DNA of 64,000 nt from Pleomorphomonas oryzae DSM 16300. GTDB lineage: Bacteria; Pseudomonadota; Alphaproteobacteria; Rhizobiales; Pleomorphomonadaceae. Every line of letters begins with the position of its first letter. The stretch's first letter is position 1. The stretch spans positions 248,001 to 312,000 of the forward strand of contig NZ_AUHB01000006.1 of assembly GCF_000422965.1 (NCBI RefSeq), in the 5' to 3' direction. Positions 52,309 through 61,460 of this stretch are shown piece after piece. The position numbers were made by a program, and so were the translations under genes. The notes under the pieces were generated by a model, which saw nothing but the letters and a program-made list of their open reading frames with translations, was not told the origin of the DNA and searched no databases.

Positions 52309-53774
52309 TGATCGCTATCCCCTCGACCGTTGAGCGCGCTTCCGCCATAAACCGGACGAAACACGAGAACATCATGCTTATTCCGCTGATCGTCGCCTGC
52401 GCGCTGTTTATGGAAAATCTGGACAGTTCGGTGGTCTCCACCTCGCTTCCTCAAATAGCCGTCGACCTCGCGGTCGATCCGATTTCCCTGAAACTGGCCT
52501 TCACCAGCTACCTCATCTCAGTCGCGGTTTTTCTGCCGATCTCCGGCTGGATGGCCGATCGGTTCGGCGCCCGCACCATCTTCCGTCTCGCAATCCTGGT
52601 CTTCGTGGCCGGATCGATACTATGCGGCCTGTCGTCGTCGCTGGAAGGTTTCGTCGCCGCCCGCATCGTTCAGGGCGCCGGCGGCGCGATGATGGTGCCG
52701 GTGGGGCGTCTGGTGATGCTGCGTTCAGTACAGAAGTCCGACTATCTACGCGCCATGAGCTGGCTGACGGTGCCCGCGATGATCGGCCCGGTGTTGGGAC
52801 CGCCGCTCGGCGGCTTCATCACCACCTATTTCCAGTGGCGCTGGATCTTCTGGATCAACGTCCCGATCAGCGTCATCGGCCTCGTCCTCGTCAGTATCTT
52901 CATCAAGAACTACAAGGAAGAGAACCTGCCGCCGCTCGATACGCGCGGCTTCGTGCTGTCGGGCATCGGGCTCGCCGGCTTCGTGTTTGGCGTCGCAGCC
53001 GGCGGCATCGGCGTGCTGCCATCCTGGCTCGACTTCATCTTGATCGCAGTCGGCACCGCCTCGCTCTATGCCTATGCCCGCCACGCGGTAGAAACCCCCG
53101 ATCCGTTGATGGACTTGAATCTGTTTCGTTTGCCGACATTCCGCGTCTCGGTGCTCGGCGGCCTGCTGTTCCGCATCGGCGTCGGTGCCATCCCCTTCCT
53201 GCTGCCGCTGCTTCTTCAGCTCGGCTTTGGCATGACGCCGTTCGAAAGCGGCATGCTCACCTTCGCCACCGCCGCCGGTGCCGTGTTCATGAAGTTCTCT
53301 GCGCCGCGCATCCTCCGCACCTATGGCTTTCGCATGGTGCTGATGGTCAACACGCTGTTCACCACCGCCTTCCTGCTGGCGATCATCTCGTTCAGCAAGG
53401 AGACGCCGCACATGGTGATCTTCGCCGTGCTGCTGGTCGGCGGTTTCTTCCGCTCGCTGCAATTCACAGCGCTCAACGGGCTCGCCTTCGCGGAGGTCGA
53501 CAACCGGCACATGAGCCATGCCACGTCGATCTCATCGGTCGGTCAACAGATCTCGGCGGCGCTCGGCGTCGCGATCGGCGCTACCGCCCTTGAGATCACC
53601 CGGTCGATGCGCGGCGACATGACCGTCCTTCCCACCGACTTCATACCGGCCTTCCTGGCGCTGGCGGTGATCGGCCTTCTCTGCATCCCGATCTATGCCC
53701 GCATGTCGCAGAACGCCGGATCAGAAGTCTCAGGCCATCGCGTTGCCGAGGCCGCTGAGGAGGCGTCAGTCTAG
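52308..53774 (+). CDS. MFS multidrug efflux transporter, DHA2 (EmrB/QacA) type
   Basis: A 488-residue proton-driven exporter with about 14 helices. The DHA2 start IPLIVACALFMENLDSSVVSTSLPQIA, motif A GWMADRFGART and motif C-like GPVLGPPLGGFI are visible. Drug specificity cannot be read. No membrane-fusion partner is adjacent. The GTG at 52308 gives the full frame; the ATG at 52374 is an equally possible start. Its end overlaps yidD by nine bases in convergent orientation. Confidence 0.9.
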   Translation: MIAIPSTVERASAINRTKHENIMLIPLIVACALFMENLDSSVVSTSLPQIAVDLAVDPISLKLAFTSYLISVAVFLPISGWMADRFGARTIFRLAILVFVAGSILCGLSSSLEGFVAARIVQGAGGAMMVPVGRLVMLRSVQKSDYLRAMSWLTVPAMIGPVLGPPLGGFITTYFQWRWIFWINVPISVIGLVLVSIFIKNYKEENLPPLDTRGFVLSGIGLAGFVFGVAAGGIGVLPSWLDFILIAVGTASLYAYARHAVETPDPLMDLNLFRLPTFRVSVLGGLLFRIGVGAIPFLLPLLLQLGFGMTPFESGMLTFATAAGAVFMKFSAPRILRTYGFRMVLMVNTLFTTAFLLAIISFSKETPHMVIFAVLLVGGFFRSLQFTALNGLAFAEVDNRHMSHATSISSVGQQISAALGVAIGATALEITRSMRGDMTVLPTDFIPAFLALAVIGLLCIPIYARMSQNAGSEVSGHRVAEAAEEASV

Positions 53775-54140
53775 CTTCGTCTTGGGGTCGATATGGGCGC
53801 CGGTCCAGCGCGCGCCTATCCACGGCCGCCACCAGCGATAGCCCTGAGCGAGCGTTTTGGGCACCGGATCGAAGCCGGACGAGCCCCAGGGATTGCAGCG
53901 CAGGATGCGGGCAAGTCCCATCCAGCCGCCGGCCCACAGACCGAAGCGGCTGATCGCTTCATCGGTGTAACTCGAACAGGTGGGAAGATGGCGGCATTGC
54001 CGCCCCATCAAAGGCGAAAGCACGACCTGATAGACCCGGATCAGTGCCCGGCCGACAAGGCGACCGGGCGTCCATCGACGCGACAAACCGCCAGAATGAA
54101 CGTGGCCAGCCTCCCTCACATGCTGCCCGCACTCGCACAT
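53766..54140 (-). CDS. yidD: Membrane protein insertion efficiency factor YidD
   Basis: A small membrane-associated protein thought to help YidC. The family core is LIRVYQVVLSPLMGRQCRHLPTCSSYTDEAISRFG, with the three conserved Cys region partly altered (CRHLPTCSSY). Length up to 124 residues is given from the first ATG; the first 27 residues may not be translated. It sits eight bases from the scaffold gene on the same strand. Confidence 0.87.
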   Translation of the reverse strand: MCECGQHVREAGHVHSGGLSRRWTPGRLVGRALIRVYQVVLSPLMGRQCRHLPTCSSYTDEAISRFGLWAGGWMGLARILRCNPWGSSGFDPVPKTLAQGYRWWRPWIGARWTGAHIDPKTKLD

Positions 54141-54148
54141 GGCCGATC

Positions 54149-54589
54149 CTAACTGGCAGCGCGCGCCGCAGCGATGTCATCGAGGCAGGCGACAACCGCC
54201 TCGAACACCAGCATCGTCGAGGTGTGACGCGCCTTGAAGTCGCGCACCGGTTCTAGATAGCGGAGTTCGGCAAAGCGGCCGGTCGGTGGCGAGGCGCCTT
54301 CCTTCAGCATGGCGAACATATCGTTGCGCGCCTGCCGGAGTTCGGCCGCGGTTGCGCCCACCACGTTTTTTGCCACCACGGCCGCCGCCGCCTGACCGAG
54401 CGCGCACGCCTTGACCTCATGAGCGTAGTCGGCAACGACATCACCCTCCATCCGGAGATCGACTGTGATGCGTGAGCCACACAGCTTCGAATGGCGCGTC
54501 GCCGTGGCATCCGGCTGGGCAAGGCGGCCGATGCGAGCGATATTGCCGGCCAGTTCGAGGATGTGGGCGTTGTAGACGTCGTCGAGCAT
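54149..54589 (-). CDS. Iron-sulfur cluster scaffold-like protein (IscU/SufU fold)
   Basis: A 146-residue protein of the NifU-N/IscU fold. The first two cluster ligands are present in [12 protein letters not shown] and [11 protein letters not shown], but the third Cys expected near the C-terminus is absent; the place reads [11 protein letters not shown]. This is common in a shorter alphaproteobacterial class whose role as a real scaffold is unclear. It diverges from folE. Confidence 0.82.
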   Translation of the reverse strand: MLDDVYNAHILELAGNIARIGRLAQPDATATRHSKLCGSRITVDLRMEGDVVADYAHEVKACALGQAAAAVVAKNVVGATAAELRQARNDMFAMLKEGASPPTGRFAELRYLEPVRDFKARHTSTMLVFEAVVACLDDIAAARAAS

Positions 54590-54761
54590 GCTGACACCTT
54601 CGGCAGATGGCAGAGCATATTACCATGCTCCTCGCCAACCACCTTTGAACTCCGGGACATGGCGCGTATATAGGCCTGAGACGGCCTTCCCGCCAAGCGC
54701 GGTGACACGCCGGACGTTGTGGCCTCTGCCAGTATGCGCGAGACCCCAGGAAGGACCAAGC

Positions 54762-55376
54762 ATGGACGATGCCATCTTCACCGCCGGCGCCCGCAAGATC
54801 CGCCGTCCCAGCCGCGAGGAAGCCGAGGCCGCCGTCCGCACGCTGATTGCCTATGCCGGCGAAGATCCGGAGCGCGAGGGGCTGCGCGACACACCGAAGC
54901 GCGTCGTCAAAGCCTATGCCGAACTGTTTTCCGGCTACAGCCAGACCGATGAGGAGGTGCTCGACCGCATCTTCACCGAGGTGGCCGGCTATGAGGAGCT
55001 GATCCTCGTTCGTGACATCCCCTTCTATTCCCATTGCGAGCACCACATGGTGCCGTTCATCGGCAAGGCGCACATCGCCTACTATCCGACCACGGGCGTC
55101 GTCGGCCTGTCCAAGCTCGCCCGCATCGTCGAGATGTATGCCCGCCGCCTGCAGACGCAGGAGACGATGACCGCCCAGGTCAGTAACGCCATTGAAAAGG
55201 TATTGAAGCCGCGCGGAGCCGCCGTGCTGATCGAGGCCGAGCATCTCTGCATGGCGATGCGCGGTGTGCAGAAGCCGGGCGCATCGACGGTGACCGCGCG
55301 CTTCACCGGCTGCTTCAAGACCGACCCCACCGAGCAGGCCCGCTTCATGATGATGGTGCGTGGCGAAGGCAAGTGA
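54762..55376 (+). CDS. folE: GTP cyclohydrolase I
   Basis: FolE makes dihydroneopterin triphosphate for folate. The 204-residue enzyme has its zinc ligands in [10 protein letters not shown] and [12 protein letters not shown], and the [10 protein letters not shown] motif. The ATG at 54762 follows GGAAGGA. It is six bases upstream of hisI, an order usual in this bacterial order. Confidence 0.96.
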   Translation: MDDAIFTAGARKIRRPSREEAEAAVRTLIAYAGEDPEREGLRDTPKRVVKAYAELFSGYSQTDEEVLDRIFTEVAGYEELILVRDIPFYSHCEHHMVPFIGKAHIAYYPTTGVVGLSKLARIVEMYARRLQTQETMTAQVSNAIEKVLKPRGAAVLIEAEHLCMAMRGVQKPGASTVTARFTGCFKTDPTEQARFMMMVRGEGK

Positions 55377-55382
55377 TCCGAT

Positions 55383-55856
55383 ATGACATCCGAGACGAAA
55401 CTGTTCCCGCCCGCTGGCAACAAGGCGGCGCTTGAGGCTGGCGATGTGCTGACCCCGCGCTTTGGAGCGGACGGTACGATCGCCTGCGTCACTGTCGATG
55501 CCGACAACGGTCAGGTTCTGATGGTCGCCTATATGAATGCCGAAAGCCTGGCGCTCACCATCGAAACGGGCGAAGGCTGGTACTGGAGCCGATCGCGCGG
55601 CGAGCTCTGGCACAAGGGCGCTACCTCCGGCAACGTCCAGAAGGTGGTCGAGCTTTTGACCGACTGCGACCAGGATGCGCTGGTGCTGCGCGTCCGCGTG
55701 GAAGGCGCCGGCGCCACCTGCCACACCGGACAGATCTCCTGCTTCTACCGGCGTGTTCCCCTTGGACAGAAGGCGGCCAAGGGAGCCGTCCAGCTTGAGC
55801 ATGTCGGCGGCGACCGTCTTTTCGACCCCGCCGAAGTCTACGGCCACAAGCATTGA
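55383..55856 (+). CDS. hisI: Phosphoribosyl-AMP cyclohydrolase
   Basis: HisI performs the third step of histidine biosynthesis. The 157-residue protein has [30 protein letters not shown], and the zinc/Cys motifs CHTG and SCFYR. It is a stand-alone HisI without the HisE domain. It is cotranscribed with folE, both being zinc enzymes that open a purine-type ring. Confidence 0.95.
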   Translation: MTSETKLFPPAGNKAALEAGDVLTPRFGADGTIACVTVDADNGQVLMVAYMNAESLALTIETGEGWYWSRSRGELWHKGATSGNVQKVVELLTDCDQDALVLRVRVEGAGATCHTGQISCFYRRVPLGQKAAKGAVQLEHVGGDRLFDPAEVYGHKH

Positions 55857-55948
55857 TGATCCGGCGATCCACCGCAATTCCCCGTCATTGACGCTGACTG
55901 ATCAGCGCCGATAGGTCTACCCGGTCGTCATCAAGTTATGCAGTTGTC

Positions 55949-56344
55949 GTGATTCGTCGCTTCCTCCTCCTTGTCGCGCTGCTTACGCTGACCCTGGTGT
56001 CGGCGGCCAGTGCGCACGAGCATGGCATGAAGCGCCTGTCCGGTAGCAGCGAGGCGACAACACAGGCGCCCGTCGTATTCCTCGAAACGACGCAGCCGGT
56101 CGACCACACAACCGTCCAGCTCATCGCCCACAGCACGTCCCATTGCGACGATGCCGCCGGCAAAGCCTGCCATAACCACGGCACACTCGCCGATTGTACC
56201 TGCCCCGCCGCATGTGCCGGCCTGTTTAGTTTGGCAGTCCCCTCCCCTCGCCTCGCGACAGAGGCGTCTGCCGCCATGCCCGAGGGAACGCCGCGTCTGC
56301 TCGCCATGAGCTCTGCGCCGCCCACGCCTCCACCGCGCGCCTGA
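55949..56344 (+). CDS. Small secreted His/Cys-rich protein, unknown
   Basis: A 131-residue protein starting with GTG, with a signal peptide (RRFLLLVALLTLTLVSAASA) and a mature part that begins HEHGM. It has a cluster of possible metal ligands: HSTSHCDDAAGKACHNHG followed by CTCPAACAG. The Pro/Ala-rich end has a central hydrophobic stretch. Metal handling is inferred only from these residues. It lies 86 bases before a membrane protein gene and may form a pair with it. Confidence 0.65.
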   Translation: MIRRFLLLVALLTLTLVSAASAHEHGMKRLSGSSEATTQAPVVFLETTQPVDHTTVQLIAHSTSHCDDAAGKACHNHGTLADCTCPAACAGLFSLAVPSPRLATEASAAMPEGTPRLLAMSSAPPTPPPRA

Positions 56345-56429
56345 TCGTCCCTCCACATCCCCACCTACGGACCAATTGCCGCAGTTGCTGGCCACAGCGT
56401 CACGCCTGCCGGCATGGAGACAGACGATT

Positions 56430-56933
56430 ATGCCTATGACCCACTACATGGAACTTCTCGCCACCAACCAGCCCTGGAACCTCATCAAGTTCATGGCTGT
56501 GCCGGTCATCCTCGCCGAGACCATCGCCATTGCCGAGCTTTATCTGCTCTATACGCGCCGCCTCGATGGCGCCGTTCGGCAAGTGAGCCGGATTGCCGGC
56601 TCGATCGCCGGCATCTACTTCCTCGGCGTCTTCCTCTATCTGTTCTTCACGGCCGTGGTGCCGCTGACCTCAGGCGGCGCCTGGCGCGGCCCGGCCGACG
56701 TGATCGCGGTCGGCTTCTATCTCGCCGGCGTCATACCGCTCGGCGGCATCGCGTTGATCGATCTTGGTTTTCTCTGGAAGGATCGCAGCCCGGAGGCTCG
56801 ACTCGGCCTGCACGCCAGCTTCGTGGCGCTGTTCCTGATCGTCGCCCATGTGGCGATGATTTTCGGCATGCTCGACCCGACGCTGCTGACCGGCGCCGAC
56901 CCGATGGCAGCCATGCCCGGCATGGTCCACTGA
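56430..56933 (+). CDS. Four-helix membrane protein (DUF6803-like)
   Basis: A 167-residue inner-membrane protein with four predicted helices. The N-terminal motif TNQPWNLIKFMAVPVILAET is highly characteristic and I recall it from a permease-like family without known function, DUF6803. The C-terminus is Met/His-containing (DPMAAMPGMVH), which would fit a metal link with the preceding His/Cys-rich secreted protein. The ATG at 56430 follows GGAGAC. Confidence 0.7.
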   Translation: MPMTHYMELLATNQPWNLIKFMAVPVILAETIAIAELYLLYTRRLDGAVRQVSRIAGSIAGIYFLGVFLYLFFTAVVPLTSGGAWRGPADVIAVGFYLAGVIPLGGIALIDLGFLWKDRSPEARLGLHASFVALFLIVAHVAMIFGMLDPTLLTGADPMAAMPGMVH

Positions 56934-56984
56934 CGAGCAACCTTTCGGCGGCGGGCGGACAATGCCCGTCGCCGATCCGGCGTA

Positions 56985-57332
56985 TCAGACGGTCAGATTG
57001 TGACTTTCGTCGCCGAAGCTGAACTGGATGCCTGCTTCCTCATTCCGAGACCAGGCAATCACACCGTCCAGAACCATTTTCTGAGATGGAATGCGAACGA
57101 TGACCGGATCGCCCGGCATAAACAAGATGCCAGCGGTACGAACGCGGCAACCGCTATGGCTGATGTTCTCAACAACGCAGGCGATATCACGGGGTTCGGA
57201 ATGCACTAGAGCTGGCCAGTGACAGTTCAGCCGGTCAGCCCTTCGCTGCTCGCCGACCCTTACGTTTGGATTCCTGAGACGGGCAATCAGCTCCGCCATC
57301 TCACGCTTTGACAACTTCTGGCTTTTATGCAC
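56985..57332 (-). CDS. PilZ domain protein
   Basis: A 115-residue single-domain cyclic di-GMP receptor. The binding motifs are R30-x3-R34 (RRADR) and N56-x-S58-x2-G61 (NISHSG). Such small PilZ proteins relay cyclic di-GMP to motility or polysaccharide targets. The start appears to be GTG without a clear ribosome site; an ATG 11 codons in is another option. Confidence 0.85.
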   Translation of the reverse strand: MHKSQKLSKREMAELIARLRNPNVRVGEQRRADRLNCHWPALVHSEPRDIACVVENISHSGCRVRTAGILFMPGDPVIVRIPSQKMVLDGVIAWSRNEEAGIQFSFGDESHNLTV

Positions 57333-57506
57333 GTCAGAAAACCCGTCATTGGCAACAATTATAAATAGAGACCTTCTCGTTAATCCTTAGTTTCTTCTCC
57401 TTCGATGTCCTGATCGTGGGCCGTTGAAAAATCGACGATTTGCGTCTGGGGCCGCGCCGGGTCTATCCTAGGACAAACCCTTATCAAGACGCGATATCAT
57501 CCCTTC

Positions 57507-58721
57507 ATGCCCCATTCGCTCTCGTTGCGTACCGTCGACACGCTTGCCACCGTCGGCAAGGCCGACTGGGATGGCCTCGCCAATCCCGGCTGGGACGTGG
57601 GGCCGCGCGGCGCCATTCGCCCGACGGAGAATGAAACGCCGTCCCCCTACAATCCTTTCGTCAGCCATGACTTCCTGCTTGTTTGCGAGGAGTCGGGATG
57701 CGCCACGGCGGAAACCGGCTGGCTGCCGAGCCACTTGCTGCTGGAAGACGAGGCTGGCCGCCTCATCGGCGCCGCGCCCGCCTATCTCAAGGGTCATTCC
57801 TACGGCGAATACGTGTTCGACCACGGCTGGGCCGATGCCTGGGAGCGAGCCGGCGGCCAATATTATCCGAAGCTCCAGTGCTCCGTTCCATTCACGCCCG
57901 TCAGCGGTCCGCGCCTTTTCGCCGCCGACGATGCGACACGTCAGGCGCTGGCCCGCGGCTTGAAATTGGTCGCCGACCGTTACGAGCTGTCGTCGGCACA
58001 TGTGACCTTCGCCAACGAGGAAAGCGCCGCCGCCCTCAGTGCCGAAGGGTGGCTCGAACGGCTCGACCAGCAGTTCCAGTTCAGAAACGATGGCTATGAA
58101 AGCTATGACGACTTCCTAGGCCGCCTCGCCTCGCGCAAGCGCAAGGCGCTGAAACGCGAACGACGGGAAGCTTTGCAGGACGGCATCAGCATCGAATGGG
58201 TCACCGGCCGCGACCTCACCGAAGCCCACTGGGATGCCTTCTTCGCCTTCTACATGGACACCGGCAGCCGTAAGTGGGGCACGCCCTACCTCAACCGCCG
58301 CTTCTTCTCGCTGCTATCGGAGAAGATGGCCGATCGCATTCTGCTGGTAATGGCGCGGCGGGCTGGCCGCTACATTGCCGGCGCGCTCAATCTCATCGGC
58401 TCCGACCGGCTCTACGGTCGCAATTGGGGGGCGATCGAGGATCACCCCTTTCTGCACTTCGAGGTCTGCTACCATCAGGCCATCGATTATGCGATCGAGC
58501 ATCGCCTGGCCGTGGTCGAAGCTGGCGCCCAGGGCGAACACAAACTCTCCCGAGGCTATCTGCCGGAGACGACCCGTTCGGCCCATTATATCGCCGACGC
58601 CAGCTTGCGGCGTGCCATAGCCGATTTCCTTGTCCGCGAGCGGCGCGCCGTGCTTCACGCCGAAACCGAGCTCGAAAGCCTTGGCCCCTTCCGTCGCGGA
58701 CCACTTCAGGAACAGGATTGA
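57507..58721 (+). CDS. FemAB-like GNAT N-acyltransferase (DUF482 / peptidoglycan-recognition type)
   Basis: A 404-residue protein of the PF04339-type FemAB-like family, which has two GNAT folds in tandem. Landmarks are HDFLLVCEESGCATAETGWLP, SYGEYVFDHGWADA, YPKLQCSVPFTPVSGPRLF, RKRKALKRERRE and EAGAQGEHKLSRGYLP. The function has not been settled; peptide-bond formation using aminoacyl-tRNA has been proposed for relatives. It ends 56 bases before the HIT gene. Confidence 0.85.
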   Translation: MPHSLSLRTVDTLATVGKADWDGLANPGWDVGPRGAIRPTENETPSPYNPFVSHDFLLVCEESGCATAETGWLPSHLLLEDEAGRLIGAAPAYLKGHSYGEYVFDHGWADAWERAGGQYYPKLQCSVPFTPVSGPRLFAADDATRQALARGLKLVADRYELSSAHVTFANEESAAALSAEGWLERLDQQFQFRNDGYESYDDFLGRLASRKRKALKRERREALQDGISIEWVTGRDLTEAHWDAFFAFYMDTGSRKWGTPYLNRRFFSLLSEKMADRILLVMARRAGRYIAGALNLIGSDRLYGRNWGAIEDHPFLHFEVCYHQAIDYAIEHRLAVVEAGAQGEHKLSRGYLPETTRSAHYIADASLRRAIADFLVRERRAVLHAETELESLGPFRRGPLQEQD

Positions 58722-58777
58722 CCGACGGGACGCGAGGGACCAACTTGCGCGCCGACAGTTTATCCCGGGAGAGTCTG

Positions 58778-59203
58778 ATGACCGCTTATGATGCCGACAA
58801 CATCTTCGCCAAGATCCTGCGCGGCGATATCCCCGCCTACAAGGTCTATGAAGACGGTGATGTCCTCGCCTTCATGGACGTCATGCCGCAGTCGGACGGA
58901 CACACGTTGATTCTCCCGAAGACACCGGCCCGCAACATTCTCGACGTCGATCCGGACGTGCTGGCCAAGGTCATCAAGGTCACGCAAAAGGTTGCCAAGG
59001 CGGCGGTCAGCGCCTTCGAGGCCGATGGAGCCGTCGTCATGCAGTATAACGAAGCGACGGCCGGCCAGACCGTGTTCCACCTGCACTTCCATGTCGTGCC
59101 GCGCTATCTCGGCGTGCCCCTCCGGCCACACACCGGCAAGATGGCCGACAGCGCGCTGCTTACCGCTCACGCTGAAAAGCTGAAGGCTGCCTTGGCCACA
59201 TAA
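58778..59203 (+). CDS. HIT family hydrolase
   Basis: A 141-residue histidine triad protein of the Hint/HinT class, hydrolysing nucleoside phosphoramidates. The start MTAYDADNIFAKILRGDIPA is standard, and the triad is HLHFHVV. The ATG at 58778 follows GGGAGAG. Confidence 0.93.
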   Translation: MTAYDADNIFAKILRGDIPAYKVYEDGDVLAFMDVMPQSDGHTLILPKTPARNILDVDPDVLAKVIKVTQKVAKAAVSAFEADGAVVMQYNEATAGQTVFHLHFHVVPRYLGVPLRPHTGKMADSALLTAHAEKLKAALAT

Positions 59204-59212
59204 GAACCAACG

Positions 59213-59629
59213 TCAGACGTTTTCACGATCGAAGGCCGCGCGCGCTGCCTCAATGGCACCGCGCGTCCTGACCGCCCACTCGACCAATCCGGATAGCGGA
59301 AGCATCAGCGACCGGCCAAGGTCGGTCAGGCTGTATTCGACGGCCGGCGGTGTGGTCGGAAACACCTTGCGCGCCACATAACCATCGCGCTGCAAATCGC
59401 GCAGAGTCTGCGTCAGCATGCGCTGCGAAATGTCTGGAATGGCGCGCTTCAGCTCGCCGAAGCGATGCGGACGCAACGCCAGCGTCAGCACCATCAACGT
59501 GCTCCACTTGTCGCCGATGCGATCGAGCACGCCGCGAACCGGACAGGCCTCGAAATCCGGATCCGTCTTGATGGCTCGCTCGAAACCATCGAGCATCACG
59601 TCCACCTCGCCAGAAATCAACGTCGACAC
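59213..59629 (-). CDS. HxlR-family transcriptional regulator
   Basis: A 138-residue winged-helix regulator with the HxlR signature [38 protein letters not shown] and [10 protein letters not shown]. The single Cys (about residue 29) at the usual sensor place suggests response to quinones, aldehydes or oxidants. It diverges from an NmrA-type reductase gene, its likely target. Confidence 0.9.
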   Translation of the reverse strand: MSTLISGEVDVMLDGFERAIKTDPDFEACPVRGVLDRIGDKWSTLMVLTLALRPHRFGELKRAIPDISQRMLTQTLRDLQRDGYVARKVFPTTPPAVEYSLTDLGRSLMLPLSGLVEWAVRTRGAIEAARAAFDRENV

Positions 59630-59669
59630 CGGTTCCCTCCAAGTAACTAACTGACGCCAAACTGCCGTC

Positions 59670-59697
59670 TTGCCCGCCAGACTGTCCCATCTATCTT
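59670..59697 (+). promoter_or_regulatory. Promoter candidate of the NmrA-type reductase gene
   Basis: TTGCCC (59670-59675), 16 bases, TATCTT (59692-59697). Each box has four of six consensus bases. The repeat TAACTAACT lies just upstream (59644-59652) near the divergent HxlR gene and could take part in repression. Confidence 0.35.
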
Positions 59698-59749
59698 AGG
59701 GGCGATCTCAAAAAGAGACAATGTTGCCTAACTAGATCAAGGAGCGGCT

Positions 59750-60640
59750 ATGAGCGAGAAATTGATGGTGACCGGAGCAACCGGCAAGCTAGGCCGCAGC
59801 GTGGTCAACCTTCTTCTCGACGAGTTCGGCATCGCCCCCACCGACCTCGTCGCCGGCACCCGCGATCCCAGCAAGCTCGCCGATCTCTCAGCGCGCGGCG
59901 TCACCGTGCGGGCCGTCGACTTTGGCAAACCAGAGACATTGGCCTCCGCCTTCGCCGGCATCGATCGTCTGCTCATCGTCTCGACCGACGCCATCGGCAG
60001 TCGTCTTGCCGGCCAGCAGGCAGCCGTGAAGGCCGCGAAGTCCGCCGGCGTCAAGGGCATCGTCTACACCTCCGCGCCCAACCCTCACGGCGACAACCAT
60101 CCCCTGTTCTTCGCCGGCGACCACGCCGGCACCGAAACGGCCATTTTCGATAGTGGTCTGCCCTACCGCATCCTGCGCAACCATTGGTACCAGGAGAACT
60201 TCTTCATGGGCCTGCCGGGCATATTGAAGCAGGGCACCTGGTACACATCGGAGAAGCCGGGCACCAAGGTAACCTACGTCGCCCATGATGATTGTGCTCG
60301 CGCCGCAGCGGCCGCACTCACTCGCCCTTGGACCAACGACAAGTCGATCTATGACATTACCAGTGAGGAGACCTTCTCGACCGAGGAAGTCGCCCGTCTC
60401 GCCACCAAGCTTCTCGGCAAGCCGATCAGCGTCGTGACGCTGCCGCCCGACGTGCTGGCCAGCAACCTCAAGGCAGCCGGTGTGCCCGAGTTCGTCATCA
60501 CGCTCATGCTGTCGATGGACGCGACCAACAGCGCCGGCCTGCTGTCGAAAACATCGGACGCCGTGGAAGAGCTGACCGGACGCAAGCCGCGTTCGCTCGC
60601 CGCCTTCTTCGAGGCAAATCGGGCCGCCCTGACGGCCTAA
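59750..60640 (+). CDS. NmrA-family NAD(P)H-binding protein (QorB-like quinone reductase)
   Basis: A 296-residue atypical SDR. The cofactor motif is VTGATGKLGRSV at residues 7-18, and the sequence around GLPYRILRNHWYQENF is typical of QorB-type NADPH:quinone oxidoreductases. HxlR beside it fits a quinone-induced detoxification pair as with QorR-QorB. A terminator follows. Confidence 0.87.
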   Translation: MSEKLMVTGATGKLGRSVVNLLLDEFGIAPTDLVAGTRDPSKLADLSARGVTVRAVDFGKPETLASAFAGIDRLLIVSTDAIGSRLAGQQAAVKAAKSAGVKGIVYTSAPNPHGDNHPLFFAGDHAGTETAIFDSGLPYRILRNHWYQENFFMGLPGILKQGTWYTSEKPGTKVTYVAHDDCARAAAAALTRPWTNDKSIYDITSEETFSTEEVARLATKLLGKPISVVTLPPDVLASNLKAAGVPEFVITLMLSMDATNSAGLLSKTSDAVEELTGRKPRSLAAFFEANRAALTA

Positions 60641-60648
60641 AAGCAGGA

Positions 60649-60680
60649 AGGGCGCCAACCATGGCGCCCTACTCTCTTTC
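60649..60680. terminator. Bidirectional terminator between the reductase and phosphodiesterase genes
   Basis: AGGGCGCCA (60649-60657) and TGGCGCCCT (60662-60670) form a perfect nine-base stem with four-base loop. The minus strand side is followed by TCCTGCTTTT, and the plus side by a pyrimidine run. Confidence 0.7.
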
Positions 60681-60699
60681 GTTCATAGCGCCGGCCGGC

Positions 60700-61455
60700 T
60701 CAGGCGTTGGGATCGAAGCCCTCAAATACCAGTTGCGCGCCGAAATCCTTCGCCGCCTGTCGCTGGTCCGGCTTGCGGATCGTCCAGGCGGTTATCGGCA
60801 GATTCCACTCGTCGCGGACCCGTCGGCTGACGTCGTTGCCGAGGAGCTTCACCCAATAGCTGACGAACTGGAACTGCGACCAGGAGCGGTGAGAGAGCGT
60901 GGCGAGCTCCTCACGCCCCAGGACGCGGTAGTGATTATAGTCTTCGGCGCTCGCCGCATCGTCGGCAACGATGCCGCGTGGTAACTCAGGCGCGATTTCC
61001 GCGAGATCCTGAATCTGACGCGGATCGAAGGACTCTACCACCACCGATCCGCCATAAGTGGCAAGCTCACGGGCCGTCGCTTCGACGAGGTCGCGCTGAC
61101 GTTCGGTAAAATAGCTTTTGATCTCGATGACCAGACCGGTCCGTCCGCCGACCAGGTCGAGCACCTCCCTGAGCGTCGGGATGCGGTCCTCGGTGCCGAC
61201 CATGGGGATCGCCTTGAGCTCGGCCATCGTCTGGCCGGCCACCGGCCCCTTGCCGGTGGTCAAGCGATCGAGCACATCGTCATGGAAGACATAGACGACG
61301 CCGTCGGCGGAGAGGTGGACATCCATCTCCATCGGAAACCCCGCTCGCGCGGCAGCGTCGAAAGCCGACAGCGTATTCTCGATCCGCCCCGCCTTGGCGT
61401 CATGCAAGCCGCGGTGGGCGATGGGGCGGGCGGTCAGCCAGGAAAAATCAGTCAT
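60700..61455 (-). CDS. Glycerophosphodiester phosphodiesterase (UgpQ-like)
   Basis: A 251-residue cytoplasmic GDPD that frees glycerol 3-phosphate from phospholipid headgroup diesters. H14-R15 (AHRGLH), E26-N27, E43, D45 and H58 form the metal and catalytic site. It has no signal peptide. It follows ridA after five bases. Confidence 0.93.
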   Translation of the reverse strand: MTDFSWLTARPIAHRGLHDAKAGRIENTLSAFDAAARAGFPMEMDVHLSADGVVYVFHDDVLDRLTTGKGPVAGQTMAELKAIPMVGTEDRIPTLREVLDLVGGRTGLVIEIKSYFTERQRDLVEATARELATYGGSVVVESFDPRQIQDLAEIAPELPRGIVADDAASAEDYNHYRVLGREELATLSHRSWSQFQFVSYWVKLLGNDVSRRVRDEWNLPITAWTIRKPDQRQAAKDFGAQLVFEGFDPNA

Positions 61456-61460
61456 TTGCC

